Source of the DNA: Lacinutrix sp. 5H-3-7-4
Lineage (GTDB): Bacteria > Bacteroidota > Bacteroidia > Flavobacteriales > Flavobacteriaceae
Direction: 5' to 3'
Assembly: GCF_000211855.2 (NCBI RefSeq)
Contig: NC_015638.1
Span: 372,001 to 436,000, forward strand
DNA: 64,000 nucleotides
Shown here one piece after another: positions 38,573 to 48,343 of the stretch; position 1 is the stretch's first letter; every line of letters starts with the position of its first letter. Below the pieces are notes generated by a model. The model was not told the origin of the DNA. It did no database searches and was given only the letters and a program-made list of their open reading frames with translations. The translations under genes were made by a program, and so were the position numbers.

Positions 38573-39271
38573 ATGTTTAAAAAAATAAGTATTACAGTAA
38601 TAATTGTTCTTTTTAATTTCTTAAGTACATATTCTCAAGTAGGAATTGGAACTACTACTCCTGATGATGGTTCTTCATTACAAATAGATAGCACAACTGG
38701 TGCTTTTGTACCACCAAGAATGACTACAGATGAAATGAATTTAATTTCTACTCCTTTAGATGGCGCTTTAGTTTTTAATACTACACTAAACTCCTATTGT
38801 GTATTTAAAAATGGAAATTGGTCTAGTTTAACCAATAGTTCTATTGTATTAAATAAAACTTTTTCGAGTGGAAATAATGCTTTAGACACACCAGATAATA
38901 CTTATATAGATTTCCCTATTGGCAATGATGATGTTATTACTACAAACCCAAACGTTTATGAGGTTATTAGCAATGGAAATGTAAAAATAAAAGAGGCAGG
39001 CAATTATTTATTTAGCGCATCACTTTCTACTCCAAACATGCCAAGTGGAAATAAAAAATACATTTTAGCAATTGAAATTAATGGCAACTTAGCTGGATAC
39101 CTATCTAGAGGATATGCTTCTTTACCAGAGACTAATTATTGGGGAACTAGCGGAAATATTATGTATCCTGTTTTTGAGAATGACATTGTTACATTCCGCT
39201 ATGTATTAAATAATGGCGACAGCGCATTAGACGCCAAGTTTATTAATTTTGGTATTAGCAAACTAAATTAA
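38573..39271 (+). CDS. Secreted Bacteroidota surface protein of unknown function
   Basis: A 232-residue protein with a signal peptide (ends STYSQ, residue 21). The mature N-terminus VGIGTTTPDDGSSLQIDSTTGAFVPPRMTTDEM followed by LDGALVFNTTLNSYCVFKNGNW is a pattern found on many Bacteroidota surface proteins, which begin with a phage-tail-fibre-like head. The C-terminal part (LDTPDNTYIDFPIGN to FINFGISKLN) looks like a beta-jelly-roll similar to C1q/TNF-type folds, but this is inference. It stands alone, divergent from queE; a -7 box TAGTTTTG lies at 38522-38529. Confidence 0.7.
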   Translation: MFKKISITVIIVLFNFLSTYSQVGIGTTTPDDGSSLQIDSTTGAFVPPRMTTDEMNLISTPLDGALVFNTTLNSYCVFKNGNWSSLTNSSIVLNKTFSSGNNALDTPDNTYIDFPIGNDDVITTNPNVYEVISNGNVKIKEAGNYLFSASLSTPNMPSGNKKYILAIEINGNLAGYLSRGYASLPETNYWGTSGNIMYPVFENDIVTFRYVLNNGDSALDAKFINFGISKLN

Positions 39272-39374
39272 GACATAGCTCTACTAATACAGTAAAAAAT
39301 GCTAGTAATTTAGTTGAAAACCTCATTTTTTTCTTCTTTTTTTTTCATGTATTTTTATCCAAAATTAAACAGGC

Positions 39375-40913
39375 ATGAGTAGGCAAGAAGAATTCTTTAA
39401 ACATATCACTAATGGTAATACTACAAAAGGTGAATTTATAACATTAGGTTCTGCCATGTTAGATGGTGAAACGGTAAAAGATGCATTTGTAAAAATACCA
39501 TTAAAAACCATGAACCGCCATGGATTAATAGCTGGTGCAACAGGTACTGGAAAAACAAAAACACTTCAGGTTTTAGCCGAAAACTTAAGCGACAAAGGTA
39601 TTCCTGTTTTATTAATGGATATTAAAGGAGATTTAAGTGGTTTAGCTCAACCAAGTCCTGGTCACGAAAAAATAGATGAACGTCATGCTAAAATAGGTTT
39701 AGACTTTGAAGCTAAAGGCTTTCCTGTAGAAGTAATGTCACTTTCTGAGCAAGATGGCGTACGTTTGCGTGCAACTATAAGTGAATTTGGTCCTGTTTTA
39801 CTCTCTAGAATTTTAGACCTAACAGATACTCAATCTGGTGTTGTTGCAGTAATTTTCAAATATTGTGATGATAATAAATTACCACTTTTAGATTTAAAAG
39901 ATTTTAAAAAAATATTACAATACTGCACAAACGAAGGTAAAGAAGAATTTAAAAAAGAATATGGACGTATTTCCTCTGCTTCAACTGGTGCTATTTTAAG
40001 AAAGGTTATTGAAATTGAACAACAAGGTGGCGATTTATTTTTTGGAGAAAAAAGTTTTGATGTTGAAGATTTAATGAGAACTACAAGAGATTCTCGAGGT
40101 TATATAAATATTATTCGCTTAACAGATATTCAAGACAGGCCAAAACTATTTTCAACGTTTATGCTTAGTCTTTTAGCCGAAATTTATGAAACTTTACCAG
40201 AACAAGGCGATTCTGGAAAACCAGAATTGGTAATGTTTATAGATGAAGCACATTTAATATTTAATGAAGCATCAAAAGCATTATTAAACCAAATAGAAAG
40301 CATTGTAAAATTAATTCGTAGTAAAGGTGTTGGTTTATATTTTGTAACACAAAACCCAACCGATGTTCCAGAAGGTGTTTTAAGTCAATTAGGTTTAAAA
40401 ATCCAGCATGCATTACGTGCTTTTACAGCAAAAGATAGAAAAGCAATAAAATTAGCTGCACAAAACTATCCAGATACAGAATATTATGATACTGCCGAAA
40501 TACTAACGGTTCTGGGAACTGGTGAAGCTTTAGTCTCTGCATTAGATGAAAAAGGACGTCCAACTCCATTAGCTGCTACAATGATGCGAGCACCAATGAG
40601 TCGTATGGATATTTTAACACCAACAGAATTACAAAATTTAATAGACGATTCTAAACTAGCTTTAAAATATAACGAGACAATAGATAGAGAAAGTGCCTAC
40701 GAAATACTTAATAAAAAAATAGAAAAAGCTGAAGAAGCTAAAGCTAAATTAGAAGCACAAGAAGAAAAGGAAAAAGCTGAAGCCAAAGCAAAAAAAGCCT
40801 CTAGTCGTACTACTACCAGAAGACGAAGCACTGCACAAAATCCATTAATAAAAGTATTAACCAGTGCAACATTTATACGTAGTGTATTTGGTATTCTAAA
40901 AAAAGTGATTTAA
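39375..40913 (+). CDS. HerA/YjgR-like ATPase (DUF853)
   Basis: A 512-residue P-loop ATPase of the HerA/FtsK superfamily. Walker A GATGTGKTKTLQVLAENL is near residue 54, VLLMDIKGDLSGLAQPSPGHEKIDERH near 78, Walker B VMFIDEAHLIFNEAS near 285 and LYFVTQNPTDVPEGVLSQLG near 325. This fits DUF853 (YjgR), annotated as helicase HerA-like; the true role is not known. The last 80 residues are a Lys/Glu/Ala coiled coil and a basic TTTRRRSTA tract, then a short hydrophobic tail. No HerA partner NurA lies nearby, so a DNA-repair pair is not supported. Confidence 0.9.
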   Translation: MSRQEEFFKHITNGNTTKGEFITLGSAMLDGETVKDAFVKIPLKTMNRHGLIAGATGTGKTKTLQVLAENLSDKGIPVLLMDIKGDLSGLAQPSPGHEKIDERHAKIGLDFEAKGFPVEVMSLSEQDGVRLRATISEFGPVLLSRILDLTDTQSGVVAVIFKYCDDNKLPLLDLKDFKKILQYCTNEGKEEFKKEYGRISSASTGAILRKVIEIEQQGGDLFFGEKSFDVEDLMRTTRDSRGYINIIRLTDIQDRPKLFSTFMLSLLAEIYETLPEQGDSGKPELVMFIDEAHLIFNEASKALLNQIESIVKLIRSKGVGLYFVTQNPTDVPEGVLSQLGLKIQHALRAFTAKDRKAIKLAAQNYPDTEYYDTAEILTVLGTGEALVSALDEKGRPTPLAATMMRAPMSRMDILTPTELQNLIDDSKLALKYNETIDRESAYEILNKKIEKAEEAKAKLEAQEEKEKAEAKAKKASSRTTTRRRSTAQNPLIKVLTSATFIRSVFGILKKVI

Positions 40914-41009
40914 AAAATACCGTTAAAGTTTAACGCTTTATATACAAACAAAAATAAACCTTCAATATTTAAATATATTTCTGGTCTAACAGAAATAAAA
41001 AACGCATTC

Positions 41010-41561
41010 ATGAAAAAAACAATTTTTGCCCTACTAACAGTTTCAATAGTATTAACTTCATGTAAAAACGAAGTCGATCCTTTTTTAATCTCTAAAAAAA
41101 ATATTGGTTTACTAACAGATTCTACACAAGTAAAAGATTTAGAAACTATATACGCCAACGATTCTATAGTTAAAAATATTGCTGGTGACGAGTTTTTAGG
41201 TAATGTTAACGATATACAAATTTTTGAAAAAGGAGGAAAAAAACTATTAGAATTATCTCCTGCAGAAGCTTTAGATTCTACCTCAACAATTAGCAACATT
41301 AAAATTTTAGATAGTAGATTTAAAACCGAAAAAGGAGTAAATATCTTAAGTACATTTAATGACATTAAATCTAATTATAAAATATCTAGTATTCAAAATA
41401 CACTTAGAAATGTTGTTATTTTTGTAAATGAAAACAATTCGTTTTTTACAATTAGTAAGGAAGAATTACCAGCCGAATTACGTTTTGATATGTCTAAAAA
41501 AATTGAAGAAGCTAATATTCCAGATACTGCAAAAATTAAATATTTTATGGTTGGTTGGTAA
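41010..41561 (+). CDS. Lipoprotein of unknown function
   Basis: A 183-residue lipoprotein with signal MKKTIFALLTVSIVLTSC (Cys18). The mature part begins KNEVDPFLISKKNIGLLTDSTQVKDLE, which could bind a partner or a ligand, and continues with two alpha/beta segments to a C-terminal IKYFMVGW. I do not recognise a domain. It lies 96 bases after the HerA-like gene and in the same direction, with no terminator between, so it may be on that transcript. Confidence 0.65.
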   Translation: MKKTIFALLTVSIVLTSCKNEVDPFLISKKNIGLLTDSTQVKDLETIYANDSIVKNIAGDEFLGNVNDIQIFEKGGKKLLELSPAEALDSTSTISNIKILDSRFKTEKGVNILSTFNDIKSNYKISSIQNTLRNVVIFVNENNSFFTISKEELPAELRFDMSKKIEEANIPDTAKIKYFMVGW

Positions 41562-41720
41562 CCTTTTTTTTTTACAAAAAGTAGCATTATAAAACACGAG
41601 TACTAACACATTTTAAAAAAATTAAAATCTATAAATAAGCAAATCTAAAATCACTTTTTGTAGTAGAAATTGTTTGTTTTTTTGGGCTTTAGTTTTTTAT
41701 TTGAAACTAAAAAAATAATA

Positions 41721-42695
41721 ATGAATCCACTTTTTGGTAAATTTCTAGTAGACGTCGCTCGTAAAAGAATAGAAGGAAAACAACAAAAAAAACAACCTAT
41801 AACAGAACTACAAATTGCGCCAGTAGTAAACAATATAAAAGTTGAAATTATTCACGCAATTAAAGAATTTGTATTTATAATTATTGGTGTCTTTTCAGCA
41901 GGATTTGGTTTAAATGGATTTTTACTTCCAAATAAATTTATAGATGGTGGCGCAACAGGTATTTCACTTTTAATTCAAAATATAACAGGTTTACCATTAA
42001 GTTTATTACTACTACTAGTTAATGCGCCTTTTTTAATTTTAGCAACAAAAACTATAAGTAAAAAGTTTGCCTTAAAAAGCATTATTGCAATTGCTTTATT
42101 AGCCATTGTTGTACATTCTGTAAATTACCCAACAATTACAGATGATAAATTACTAATCTCAATTTTTGGAGGCTTTTTTTTAGGGCTTGGAATAGGAATG
42201 GCTATGCGTGGCGGAAGTGTTATTGATGGCACCGAGGTTTTAGCAATATTTTTAAGCAGAAAACTATCTCTAACTATAGGTGATGTGTTGTTATTAATAA
42301 ATATAATAATCTTTTCTGCTGGAGCTTACGTATTATCTATAGAGACTGCACTTTATGCTATTTTAACCTATTTAGCAGCTGCTAAAACTATAGATTTTGT
42401 TGTAGATGGCGTTGAAGAGTATGTTGGTGTTACTATTATCTCTAAACATCATGAAGCCATGAGATTAATGATAACTAACAAACTAGAGCGCGCCTGTACT
42501 ATTTATGCAGGAAAAGGTGGTTACGAAAGCAGTGCAAGTGGTACAGATAAAGATATTATTTACACCATAGTAACTAGGTTAGAATTAGCAAAACTTAATA
42601 CAGAAATTGATAAAATAGATAAAAATGCTTTTATTATAATGGGAATAGTAAAAGATTTAAGAGGCGGAATGATTAAAAAGAAACCTTTAAAATAA
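41721..42695 (+). CDS. YitT-family membrane protein
   Basis: A 324-residue protein with five to six membrane spans (from about residue 40 to 210) and a soluble C-terminal DUF2179 domain (GVEEYVGVTIISKHHEAMRLMI onward, with YTIVTRLELAKL). The span region has FGLNGFLLPNKFIDGGATGISLLI, typical of the YitT/DUF161 family; function is unknown, though transport has been suggested. I start at the ATG at 41721 rather than a TTG at 41670, since MNPLFGKFLVDVARKRIEG gives a natural cytoplasmic N-terminus. The cupin gene follows after three bases. Confidence 0.88.
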   Translation: MNPLFGKFLVDVARKRIEGKQQKKQPITELQIAPVVNNIKVEIIHAIKEFVFIIIGVFSAGFGLNGFLLPNKFIDGGATGISLLIQNITGLPLSLLLLLVNAPFLILATKTISKKFALKSIIAIALLAIVVHSVNYPTITDDKLLISIFGGFFLGLGIGMAMRGGSVIDGTEVLAIFLSRKLSLTIGDVLLLINIIIFSAGAYVLSIETALYAILTYLAAAKTIDFVVDGVEEYVGVTIISKHHEAMRLMITNKLERACTIYAGKGGYESSASGTDKDIIYTIVTRLELAKLNTEIDKIDKNAFIIMGIVKDLRGGMIKKKPLK

Positions 42696-42698
42696 CAA

Positions 42699-43079
42699 AT
42701 GAATAAGACTATGAAAAAGAAAAACTTCACAATACAAAACAGTCCTTTTGTTGTACCTACAACAGATGGTAAATTAATAGAAGAACATTTTGGCCAAGCA
42801 ACAGATGGTAATAAAGACATTAGCATTGCACATATGGTTGCTCCTGCTGGCTGGAGCGAACCATTTCAAACACCAGAATTTGATGAATATACCTATATTA
42901 TTAAAGGCAAAAAGCAATTTATTATTGATGGCGAAGAAATAGTTTTAGAAGCTGGACAATCTATTAAAATTGAAAAAAACACAAGAGTACAATATTCAAA
43001 CCCATTTACAATAGCCTGCGAGTATATTGCTATTTGCAAACCAGCATTTTCTATGGATTTAGTAAACAGAGAAGAATAA
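42699..43079 (+). CDS. Cupin-domain protein
   Basis: A 126-residue single-domain cupin. The barrel motifs are degenerate: AHMVAPAGWSEPFQTPEFDEYTYIIKGK for motif 1 and EAGQSIKIEKNTRVQYSNP for motif 2, in which the usual histidine ligands are largely lacking, so it may not bind a metal. It lies three bases after the YitT gene, and its TAA is directly followed by the ATG of the hydrolase, so the three genes form a tight operon. A sensory or small-molecule-binding role is possible but not shown. Confidence 0.85.
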   Translation: MNKTMKKKNFTIQNSPFVVPTTDGKLIEEHFGQATDGNKDISIAHMVAPAGWSEPFQTPEFDEYTYIIKGKKQFIIDGEEIVLEAGQSIKIEKNTRVQYSNPFTIACEYIAICKPAFSMDLVNREE

Positions 43080-43907
43080 ATGGCTAATACAATAGTAAAA
43101 ATTATTGGTGGATCTTTAAACGCACTTAGTTTATTTGCTCCACAATACGCTTCAAAAAAAGCATTAGATTTATTTGCAACACCACGACAAGGCCGCATTT
43201 CTGAAAAACAAAAAACGTTTTTAAATACAGCCAAAACTTTTCAACTAAAACATGATGGCTTAAATATTACAACTTACCAATGGCAAGGTGAAGGTAAAAC
43301 CATTTTACTAGCTCATGGATGGGAAAGCAACTCACACCGCTGGCAAGTTTTAATTGAAAAACTTCAGCAATTAAACTATAATGTAATTTCTATAGATGCT
43401 CCTGCACATGGAGCTTCTACAGGAAAACAATTTAATGCCATTTTATATTCTGAGTGTATACATGTTGTAGCACAACATTATAAACCTCAAATAATTATTG
43501 GACATTCGGTTGGTGGTATGTCTACTGGATTTTACCAACACACTTACCAAAATAAAGCTTTAGAAAAACTAGTTTTATTAGGTGCACCATCAGAATTTAC
43601 AGGAGTTTTTAGGCGCTATGTAGACATGATGGGATATAATAGAAAAATAGAAAAAGGCTTAAACGATCTCGTTGTAAAACGCTATAACAAGGAACCTTCT
43701 CATTTTTCTTTAGCTAATTTTGCCAAAAAAATTGAGACTAAAACCCTTTTAATTCATGATGTTGAAGATAAAATAATTCCACATAGCGATGCAGAGTTAA
43801 TTGCTAAACACCATAAAAATGTGGAGTTTATTTCTACAAAAGGTTATGGTCATGGTTTACGAAATGAAGTTGTTAATAACCATGTTATCGATTTCATCCA
43901 ATCTTAA
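43080..43907 (+). CDS. Alpha/beta hydrolase
   Basis: A 275-residue protein with LLAHGWESNSHRW near residue 78 (oxyanion loop), SIDAPAHGAST near 108, the nucleophile elbow IIGHSVGGMSTGF near 140, LIHDVEDKIIPHSDAE near 225 (acid) and KGYGHGLRN near 258 (catalytic histidine). All triad positions are present, so it should be an active esterase-like enzyme, of unknown substrate. Third gene in the YitT-cupin-hydrolase run. Confidence 0.88.
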   Translation: MANTIVKIIGGSLNALSLFAPQYASKKALDLFATPRQGRISEKQKTFLNTAKTFQLKHDGLNITTYQWQGEGKTILLAHGWESNSHRWQVLIEKLQQLNYNVISIDAPAHGASTGKQFNAILYSECIHVVAQHYKPQIIIGHSVGGMSTGFYQHTYQNKALEKLVLLGAPSEFTGVFRRYVDMMGYNRKIEKGLNDLVVKRYNKEPSHFSLANFAKKIETKTLLIHDVEDKIIPHSDAELIAKHHKNVEFISTKGYGHGLRNEVVNNHVIDFIQS

Positions 43908-43911
43908 ATTG

Positions 43912-43919
43912 TATTTTTG
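43912..43919 (+). promoter_or_regulatory. -7 box directly before the rluF start codon
   Basis: TATTTTTG, a consensus match, ends six bases before the rluF ATG, which would give a nearly leaderless message. No TTG lies at the right distance, and the box follows the hydrolase stop by only four bases. Confidence 0.3.
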
Positions 43920-43925
43920 CTTTCT

Positions 43926-44711
43926 ATGGAAGAAAAACTAACAAGACTTAATAAATATCTTAGTGAAGCTGGATATTGTTCGCGACGTGAAGCCGATAGG
44001 TTAATTGATGCTGGTCGTGTAACAATAAATGGCACTGTGCCAGAATTAGGTACTAAAGTTGGAGAAAATGATGTTGTTGAAGTTGATGGCAAATCTATTA
44101 CAGAAAGAAAAACAGATTTTGTTTACCTTGCTTTTAATAAACCTGTTGGTATAGTATGTACTACAGATACACGTGTTGAAAAAGATAATATTATAGATTT
44201 TATAAAATACCCAAAACGTATTTTTCCTATTGGTAGGCTAGATAAACCTAGTGAAGGTTTAATTTTTTTAACAGATGATGGTGATATTGTAAACAAGATT
44301 CTACGTGCTAGTAATAATCATGAAAAAGAATATATTGTTACAGTAGATAAACCTATTTCGCAAACCTTTATTAAACGTATGGCTGGCGGTATTTATCTTG
44401 AAGATTTAGATAAAACAACAAAAAAGTGTACTGTTCGCAAAATAGATTCTCAAACATTTAGTATAATACTAACTCAAGGTTTAAACAGGCAAATTAGACG
44501 TATGTGTGAGTATTTAACTTATGAAGTTACATCACTTAAACGTGTTCGAATTATGAATATTAAACTTGATGTACCTATAGGTGAATACAGAGAATTTACC
44601 GCTGAAGAATTAAAAACTTTAAACATGCTTTTAGAAGATTCTGATAAAAATTATTCTGAAACTACACCTGCTAAAAAGGTTCATAAAATAAACAGAAGAA
44701 AAACTAATTAA
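43926..44711 (+). CDS. rluF: 23S rRNA pseudouridine synthase, RluF-type
   Basis: A 261-residue RsuA/RluB/E/F-family enzyme. The N-terminal S4 RNA-binding domain (TRLNKYLSEAGYCSRREADRLIDAG) is followed by the catalytic domain with FNKPVGIVCTT and the active aspartate in GRLDKPSEGLIFLTDDGD near residue 110; the segment ILRASNNHEKEYIVTVDKPI and QGLNRQIRRMCEYLTYEVT match RluF, which modifies U2604 in E. coli. I start at the ATG at 43926, not the TTG at 43917. A basic C-terminal tail (KKVHKINRRK) follows the domain. Confidence 0.9.
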   Translation: MEEKLTRLNKYLSEAGYCSRREADRLIDAGRVTINGTVPELGTKVGENDVVEVDGKSITERKTDFVYLAFNKPVGIVCTTDTRVEKDNIIDFIKYPKRIFPIGRLDKPSEGLIFLTDDGDIVNKILRASNNHEKEYIVTVDKPISQTFIKRMAGGIYLEDLDKTTKKCTVRKIDSQTFSIILTQGLNRQIRRMCEYLTYEVTSLKRVRIMNIKLDVPIGEYREFTAEELKTLNMLLEDSDKNYSETTPAKKVHKINRRKTN

Positions 44712-44734
44712 TCCTGAAATAAAACCTAAAGTTT

Positions 44735-45160
44735 ATGTCTAAAATATCTCCTTTTCATATTGCTATTCCTGTACATAATTTAGATGCTTGTCGTGATTTT
44801 TATAAAAACATACTTAATTGTGAAGAAGGCAGAAGTAGCGACCATTGGGTAGATTTTAATTTTTTTGGGCATCAATTAGTAATACATTACCAAGCTAAAT
44901 CTACAAGTGAAGAAGACACTTCTAATCCTGTTGATGGTAAACAAGTACCAATACCTCATTATGGCGTTGTTTTACCATGGGAAACTTTTCACGCTTTAGC
45001 TGAAGATTTAAAACAGAAAAACATTGCATTTGTTATAGAACCGTATATAAGGTTTGAAGGCTTAGTTGGAGAACAAGCCACAATGTTTTTTAAAGATCCT
45101 TCTGGTAATGCCTTAGAGTTTAAAGCCTTTAGAGACATGAATCAATTATTTGCTAAGTAG
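44735..45160 (+). CDS. VOC-family protein (glyoxalase/dioxygenase fold)
   Basis: A 141-residue protein with two beta-alpha-beta-beta-beta modules: [22 protein letters not shown] at the start and [19 protein letters not shown] at residue 75 on. Possible metal ligands are His7, His48 ([10 protein letters not shown]) and Glu in GNALEFKAF near 129. The reaction cannot be read from this. It follows rluF by 23 bases. Its 3' end overlaps the convergent TIGR02206 gene by eight bases. Confidence 0.85.
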   Translation: MSKISPFHIAIPVHNLDACRDFYKNILNCEEGRSSDHWVDFNFFGHQLVIHYQAKSTSEEDTSNPVDGKQVPIPHYGVVLPWETFHALAEDLKQKNIAFVIEPYIRFEGLVGEQATMFFKDPSGNALEFKAFRDMNQLFAK

Positions 45161-45875
45161 TTTGTTTTTTAAACCTTTTGGCCATGTAAAATGGTAAATA
45201 TATTATTAAAAAATAAGGCAAAATTATTAATTCTACTACCAACAAATACATTGGCCAATCGCCTAAATAATCTAATAATGAAGCCGATTTTGGCTTTTCA
45301 TTTAAATAAGAATAATTTCCACCTAAAGCATAATTAATTCCAAACATTAAAAGCATATATAATTGTAATGCTAGAAAAGATTTAAATACACTTTTAAACT
45401 TAGGTCGCATATTTAAAACAAAGGTTGCGTAAAATATAATGACTAATAAGCCCAAATGCGCAATCCAATATCTTAAATATGCAAAATTTGGAAATCCATT
45501 AGAAACGTCTGGTGTAATTACAGCTTGACTTGTTCCTGCTATAATCCAAAATAATAATATTTCATAGAGCCAATATTTTCTTGAGTGTGTAAAAATAAAA
45601 ATAAATAGCGCCATGAAACTGCATAAATACAATGGCAAGTCTGTTACAATATTATAACCACCTTTATAATACGCATGCAAATGGAATATTAATACCGTAA
45701 GCGATACAAAAACACCTAAACTTTTAAATACAGTAATTTGCTGTTGCTTATTTAGTTTCCTATTAGAAAAAACAATTAAGCATAACGCAAATATTACGGC
45801 AATAAGTATAGGTACTATATGCTCTAGGCTTCCAATAGGAACCTGCAAAGTTGTAAGTGCATTAGCAAAAAACAC
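45153..45875 (-). CDS. TIGR02206-family integral membrane protein
   Basis: A 240-residue protein with about seven membrane spans and few charged loops. It has [18 protein letters not shown] near residue 78, [18 protein letters not shown] near 119, and [15 protein letters not shown] near 185, the conserved points of TIGR02206/YwaF membrane proteins. Their function is unknown. It begins eight bases after the folD stop and should be translated from the same message. Confidence 0.85.
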   Translation of the reverse strand: MFFANALTTLQVPIGSLEHIVPILIAVIFALCLIVFSNRKLNKQQQITVFKSLGVFVSLTVLIFHLHAYYKGGYNIVTDLPLYLCSFMALFIFIFTHSRKYWLYEILLFWIIAGTSQAVITPDVSNGFPNFAYLRYWIAHLGLLVIIFYATFVLNMRPKFKSVFKSFLALQLYMLLMFGINYALGGNYSYLNEKPKSASLLDYLGDWPMYLLVVELIILPYFLIIYLPFYMAKRFKKQTT

Positions 45876-45883
45876 CTTAAAAA

Positions 45884-46765
45884 TTATCTTAATCTATGTT
45901 GCTCTCTTGCTAGTAATGTGTTTTTAAGTAGCATAGCAATTGTCATTGGTCCTACTCCACCTGGAACTGGCGTAATAAAACTTGCTTTTTTACTAACATT
46001 TTCAAAATCTACATCTCCCGTAATTACATAACCTTTTGGGTGAGACTCATCTGCAACTCTTGTAATTCCAACATCTATAATTACAGCATCATCTTTTACC
46101 ATTTCGGCCTTTAGAAAGTTTGGTACACCTAATGCCGAAATAATAATATCTGCCTGAGATGTTATTTGTGTAATATTTTTTGTGTGACTGTGTGTAAGTG
46201 TTACTGTAGAGTTTCCTGGGAATCCTTTACGTCCCATTAAAATACTCATTGGGCGACCTACAATATGAGAGCGACCAATTACTACAGTATGCTTTCCTTT
46301 TGTAGAAACATCATAACGGTCTAAAAGTTCAAGAATACCAAATGGTGTTGCAGGAATAAAGGTAGACATATCTAATGCCATTTTTCCAAAATTCATTGGG
46401 TGAAAACCATCAACATCTTTTTCTGGATTTACTGCCATTAATACTTTTTGTGTATCAATTTGTGGTGGTAATGGTAACTGAATTATAAAACCATCGATAT
46501 CATCATCATTATTTAAGTCTTCAATTTTATCTAATAATTCTATTTCGCTTGTGGTATTAGATAAACGTACCATTGTAGACTCGAAACCAACGCGCTCACA
46601 AGCACGTACTTTACTTCCAACGTATGTTAAACTGGCTCCATCATTACCAACGATTACTGCTGCTAAATGCGGCACTTTTTCGTTGTTAGCTTTCATTTTA
46701 TCAACTTCGGCTTTGATTTCTTCTTTTATATCGTTGCTAATTTTTTTACCGTCTAAAATTGTCAT
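45884..46765 (-). CDS. folD: Bifunctional methylenetetrahydrofolate dehydrogenase/cyclohydrolase
   Basis: FolD interconverts 5,10-methylene- and 10-formyl-tetrahydrofolate. The 293-residue protein has the substrate site YVGSKVRACERVGF near residue 50 (catalytic Lys in SKVRAC), GFIIQLPLPPQI near 92, NPEKDVDGFHP near 115, the NADP site VIGRSHIVGRPMS near 160 and PVPGGVGPMTIAML near 265. The length is normal. It is the first gene of a two-gene unit with the membrane protein. Confidence 0.96.
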   Translation of the reverse strand: MTILDGKKISNDIKEEIKAEVDKMKANNEKVPHLAAVIVGNDGASLTYVGSKVRACERVGFESTMVRLSNTTSEIELLDKIEDLNNDDDIDGFIIQLPLPPQIDTQKVLMAVNPEKDVDGFHPMNFGKMALDMSTFIPATPFGILELLDRYDVSTKGKHTVVIGRSHIVGRPMSILMGRKGFPGNSTVTLTHSHTKNITQITSQADIIISALGVPNFLKAEMVKDDAVIIDVGITRVADESHPKGYVITGDVDFENVSKKASFITPVPGGVGPMTIAMLLKNTLLAREQHRLR

Positions 46766-46887
46766 AGTATCTTAATGGTTTCTATGCTAGGTTTTAAATT
46801 TTAAAACCGTTGCTAATTTGTTTATTTATAATGTGAGCTCTAATTTAATTTTCGAGTTCGGGTTTGTTTTATTTTTATTGTAAACAA

Positions 46888-46913
46888 AAAAACATGAGTT
46901 ACCTCATGTTTTT
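46888..46913 (-). terminator. Intrinsic terminator overlapping the end of ffh
   Basis: An 11 bp stem (AAAAACATGAG/CTCATGTTTTT) with a four-base loop. The upstream arm is made from the last codons of ffh, and the TAA stop lies in the loop. Confidence 0.78.
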
Positions 46914-48227
46914 CATTGCATTCATCATTGCTTTTCCTTTTCCGCCTTGCATCATTTTCATCATTTTGCTCATTTGGTCAAACTGTTTAAGTAATTGATT
47001 TACTTGTTGCACAGATGTTCCTGAACCTTTTCCTATTCGTTTTTTTCTACTGGCGTTTATAATTGCTGGATTTGTTCTTTCTTTCACAGTCATAGAATGT
47101 ATTATTGCTTCTATGTGTTTAAAGGCATCATCGTCTATGTCTATATCTTTCATCATTTTTCCTGCTCCAGGAATCATGCCTACAAGATCTTTCATGTTAC
47201 CCATTTTCTTAATTTGCTGAATTTGCTTTAAGAAATCATCAAACCCAAATTGGTTTTTGGCAATTTTCTTTTGTAGTTTTCTTGCTTCTTGCTCGTCAAA
47301 TTGCTCTTGGGCTCTTTCTACTAAAGATACAACATCTCCCATTCCAAGAATACGGTCTGCCATACGTGAAGGATAAAATATATCTATCGCTTCCATTTTT
47401 TCTCCTGTACCAATAAACTTAATTGGTTTATTTACTACAGATTTAATAGAAATTGCTGCTCCACCACGCGTATCACCATCTAATTTGGTAAGTATTACAC
47501 CGTCAAAATTTAAAACATCGTTAAATGCTTTTGCTGTATTTACAGCATCTTGACCTGTCATAGAATCGACTACAAATAGTGTTTCTTGTGGTTTTATTGC
47601 TGTATGAATATTTGATATCTCGGTCATCATGGCTTCATCTACAGCAAGACGACCAGCGGTATCAATTATTACAACATTGTGACCATTTTGTTTTGCATGT
47701 GCAATACCTGCTTGTGCAATTGCAACAGGATCGTTGTTTCCTTTATCGCTATAAACATCGACCTTAATTTGGTCTCCAACTACATGTAATTGGTCTACGG
47801 CTGCTGGTCTGTAAACATCACAGGCAACTAATAAAGGTTTTTTAGTTTTTTTACTTTTTAAGAAGTTCGCTAATTTACCAGAAAATGTAGTTTTACCAGA
47901 ACCTTGTAATCCAGACATAAGTATTACAGTTGGTGTACCAGAAAGGTTAATACCTTCTGCATCGCCACCCATAAGCTCGGTTAATTCGTCTTTAACGATT
48001 TTAACCATTAATTGCCCTGGTTGTAAGGTTGTTAATACGTTAGCTCCTAAAGCTTTTTCCTTTACACGGTTTGTAAAATCTTTAGCTATTTTAAAGTTAA
48101 CATCGGCATCTAAAAGTGCACGACGAACTTCTTTTAAAGTTTCGGCAACATTTACTTCTGTAATGCTTCCGTGACCTTTTAGTACGTGTAGCGCTTTATC
48201 TAACTTTTCACTTAAATTATTAAACAT
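46899..48227 (-). CDS. ffh: Signal recognition particle protein Ffh
   Basis: Ffh with 4.5S RNA binds signal sequences at the ribosome and docks to FtsY. The 442-residue protein has the N domain (1-90), the GTPase with GLQGSGKTTFSGKLA near residue 106, DTAGRLAVDEA near 188, TKLDGDTRGGAA near 247, and the M domain (about 325-442) with the RNA-binding segment RIGKGSGTSVQQVNQLLKQF and a methionine-rich C-terminus. The 4.5S RNA gene was not found in the window. A -7-like box TAAATTTG (48295 to 48288) lies 61 bases upstream. Confidence 0.97.
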   Translation of the reverse strand: MFNNLSEKLDKALHVLKGHGSITEVNVAETLKEVRRALLDADVNFKIAKDFTNRVKEKALGANVLTTLQPGQLMVKIVKDELTELMGGDAEGINLSGTPTVILMSGLQGSGKTTFSGKLANFLKSKKTKKPLLVACDVYRPAAVDQLHVVGDQIKVDVYSDKGNNDPVAIAQAGIAHAKQNGHNVVIIDTAGRLAVDEAMMTEISNIHTAIKPQETLFVVDSMTGQDAVNTAKAFNDVLNFDGVILTKLDGDTRGGAAISIKSVVNKPIKFIGTGEKMEAIDIFYPSRMADRILGMGDVVSLVERAQEQFDEQEARKLQKKIAKNQFGFDDFLKQIQQIKKMGNMKDLVGMIPGAGKMMKDIDIDDDAFKHIEAIIHSMTVKERTNPAIINASRKKRIGKGSGTSVQQVNQLLKQFDQMSKMMKMMQGGKGKAMMNAMKNMR

Positions 48228-48343
48228 AGTCTTTTAGTATTCTATAATCAGGTTGCAGTAGGCAGCCTGACGCGTTCTTAAGATTCGCAAATTTAATAAT
48301 TTGAAGTGTATTTATAAAGTTTAAGAAGATATAATATTAACAA

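Noticed and set aside
39375-40913. HerA-NurA type defence or repair pair
   Set aside because: No nuclease gene lies next to the ATPase; the DUF853 pattern fits a stand-alone protein.
40910-41365. Open frame of 151 codons antisense to the lipoprotein at 41010-41561
   Set aside because: The opposite strand encodes a convincing signal peptide and lipobox; this is a shadow.
41670-41720. TTG start 17 codons upstream of YitT
   Set aside because: The extension FVFLGFSFLFE would add a stray hydrophobic stretch before a normal cytoplasmic N-terminus at the ATG at 41721.
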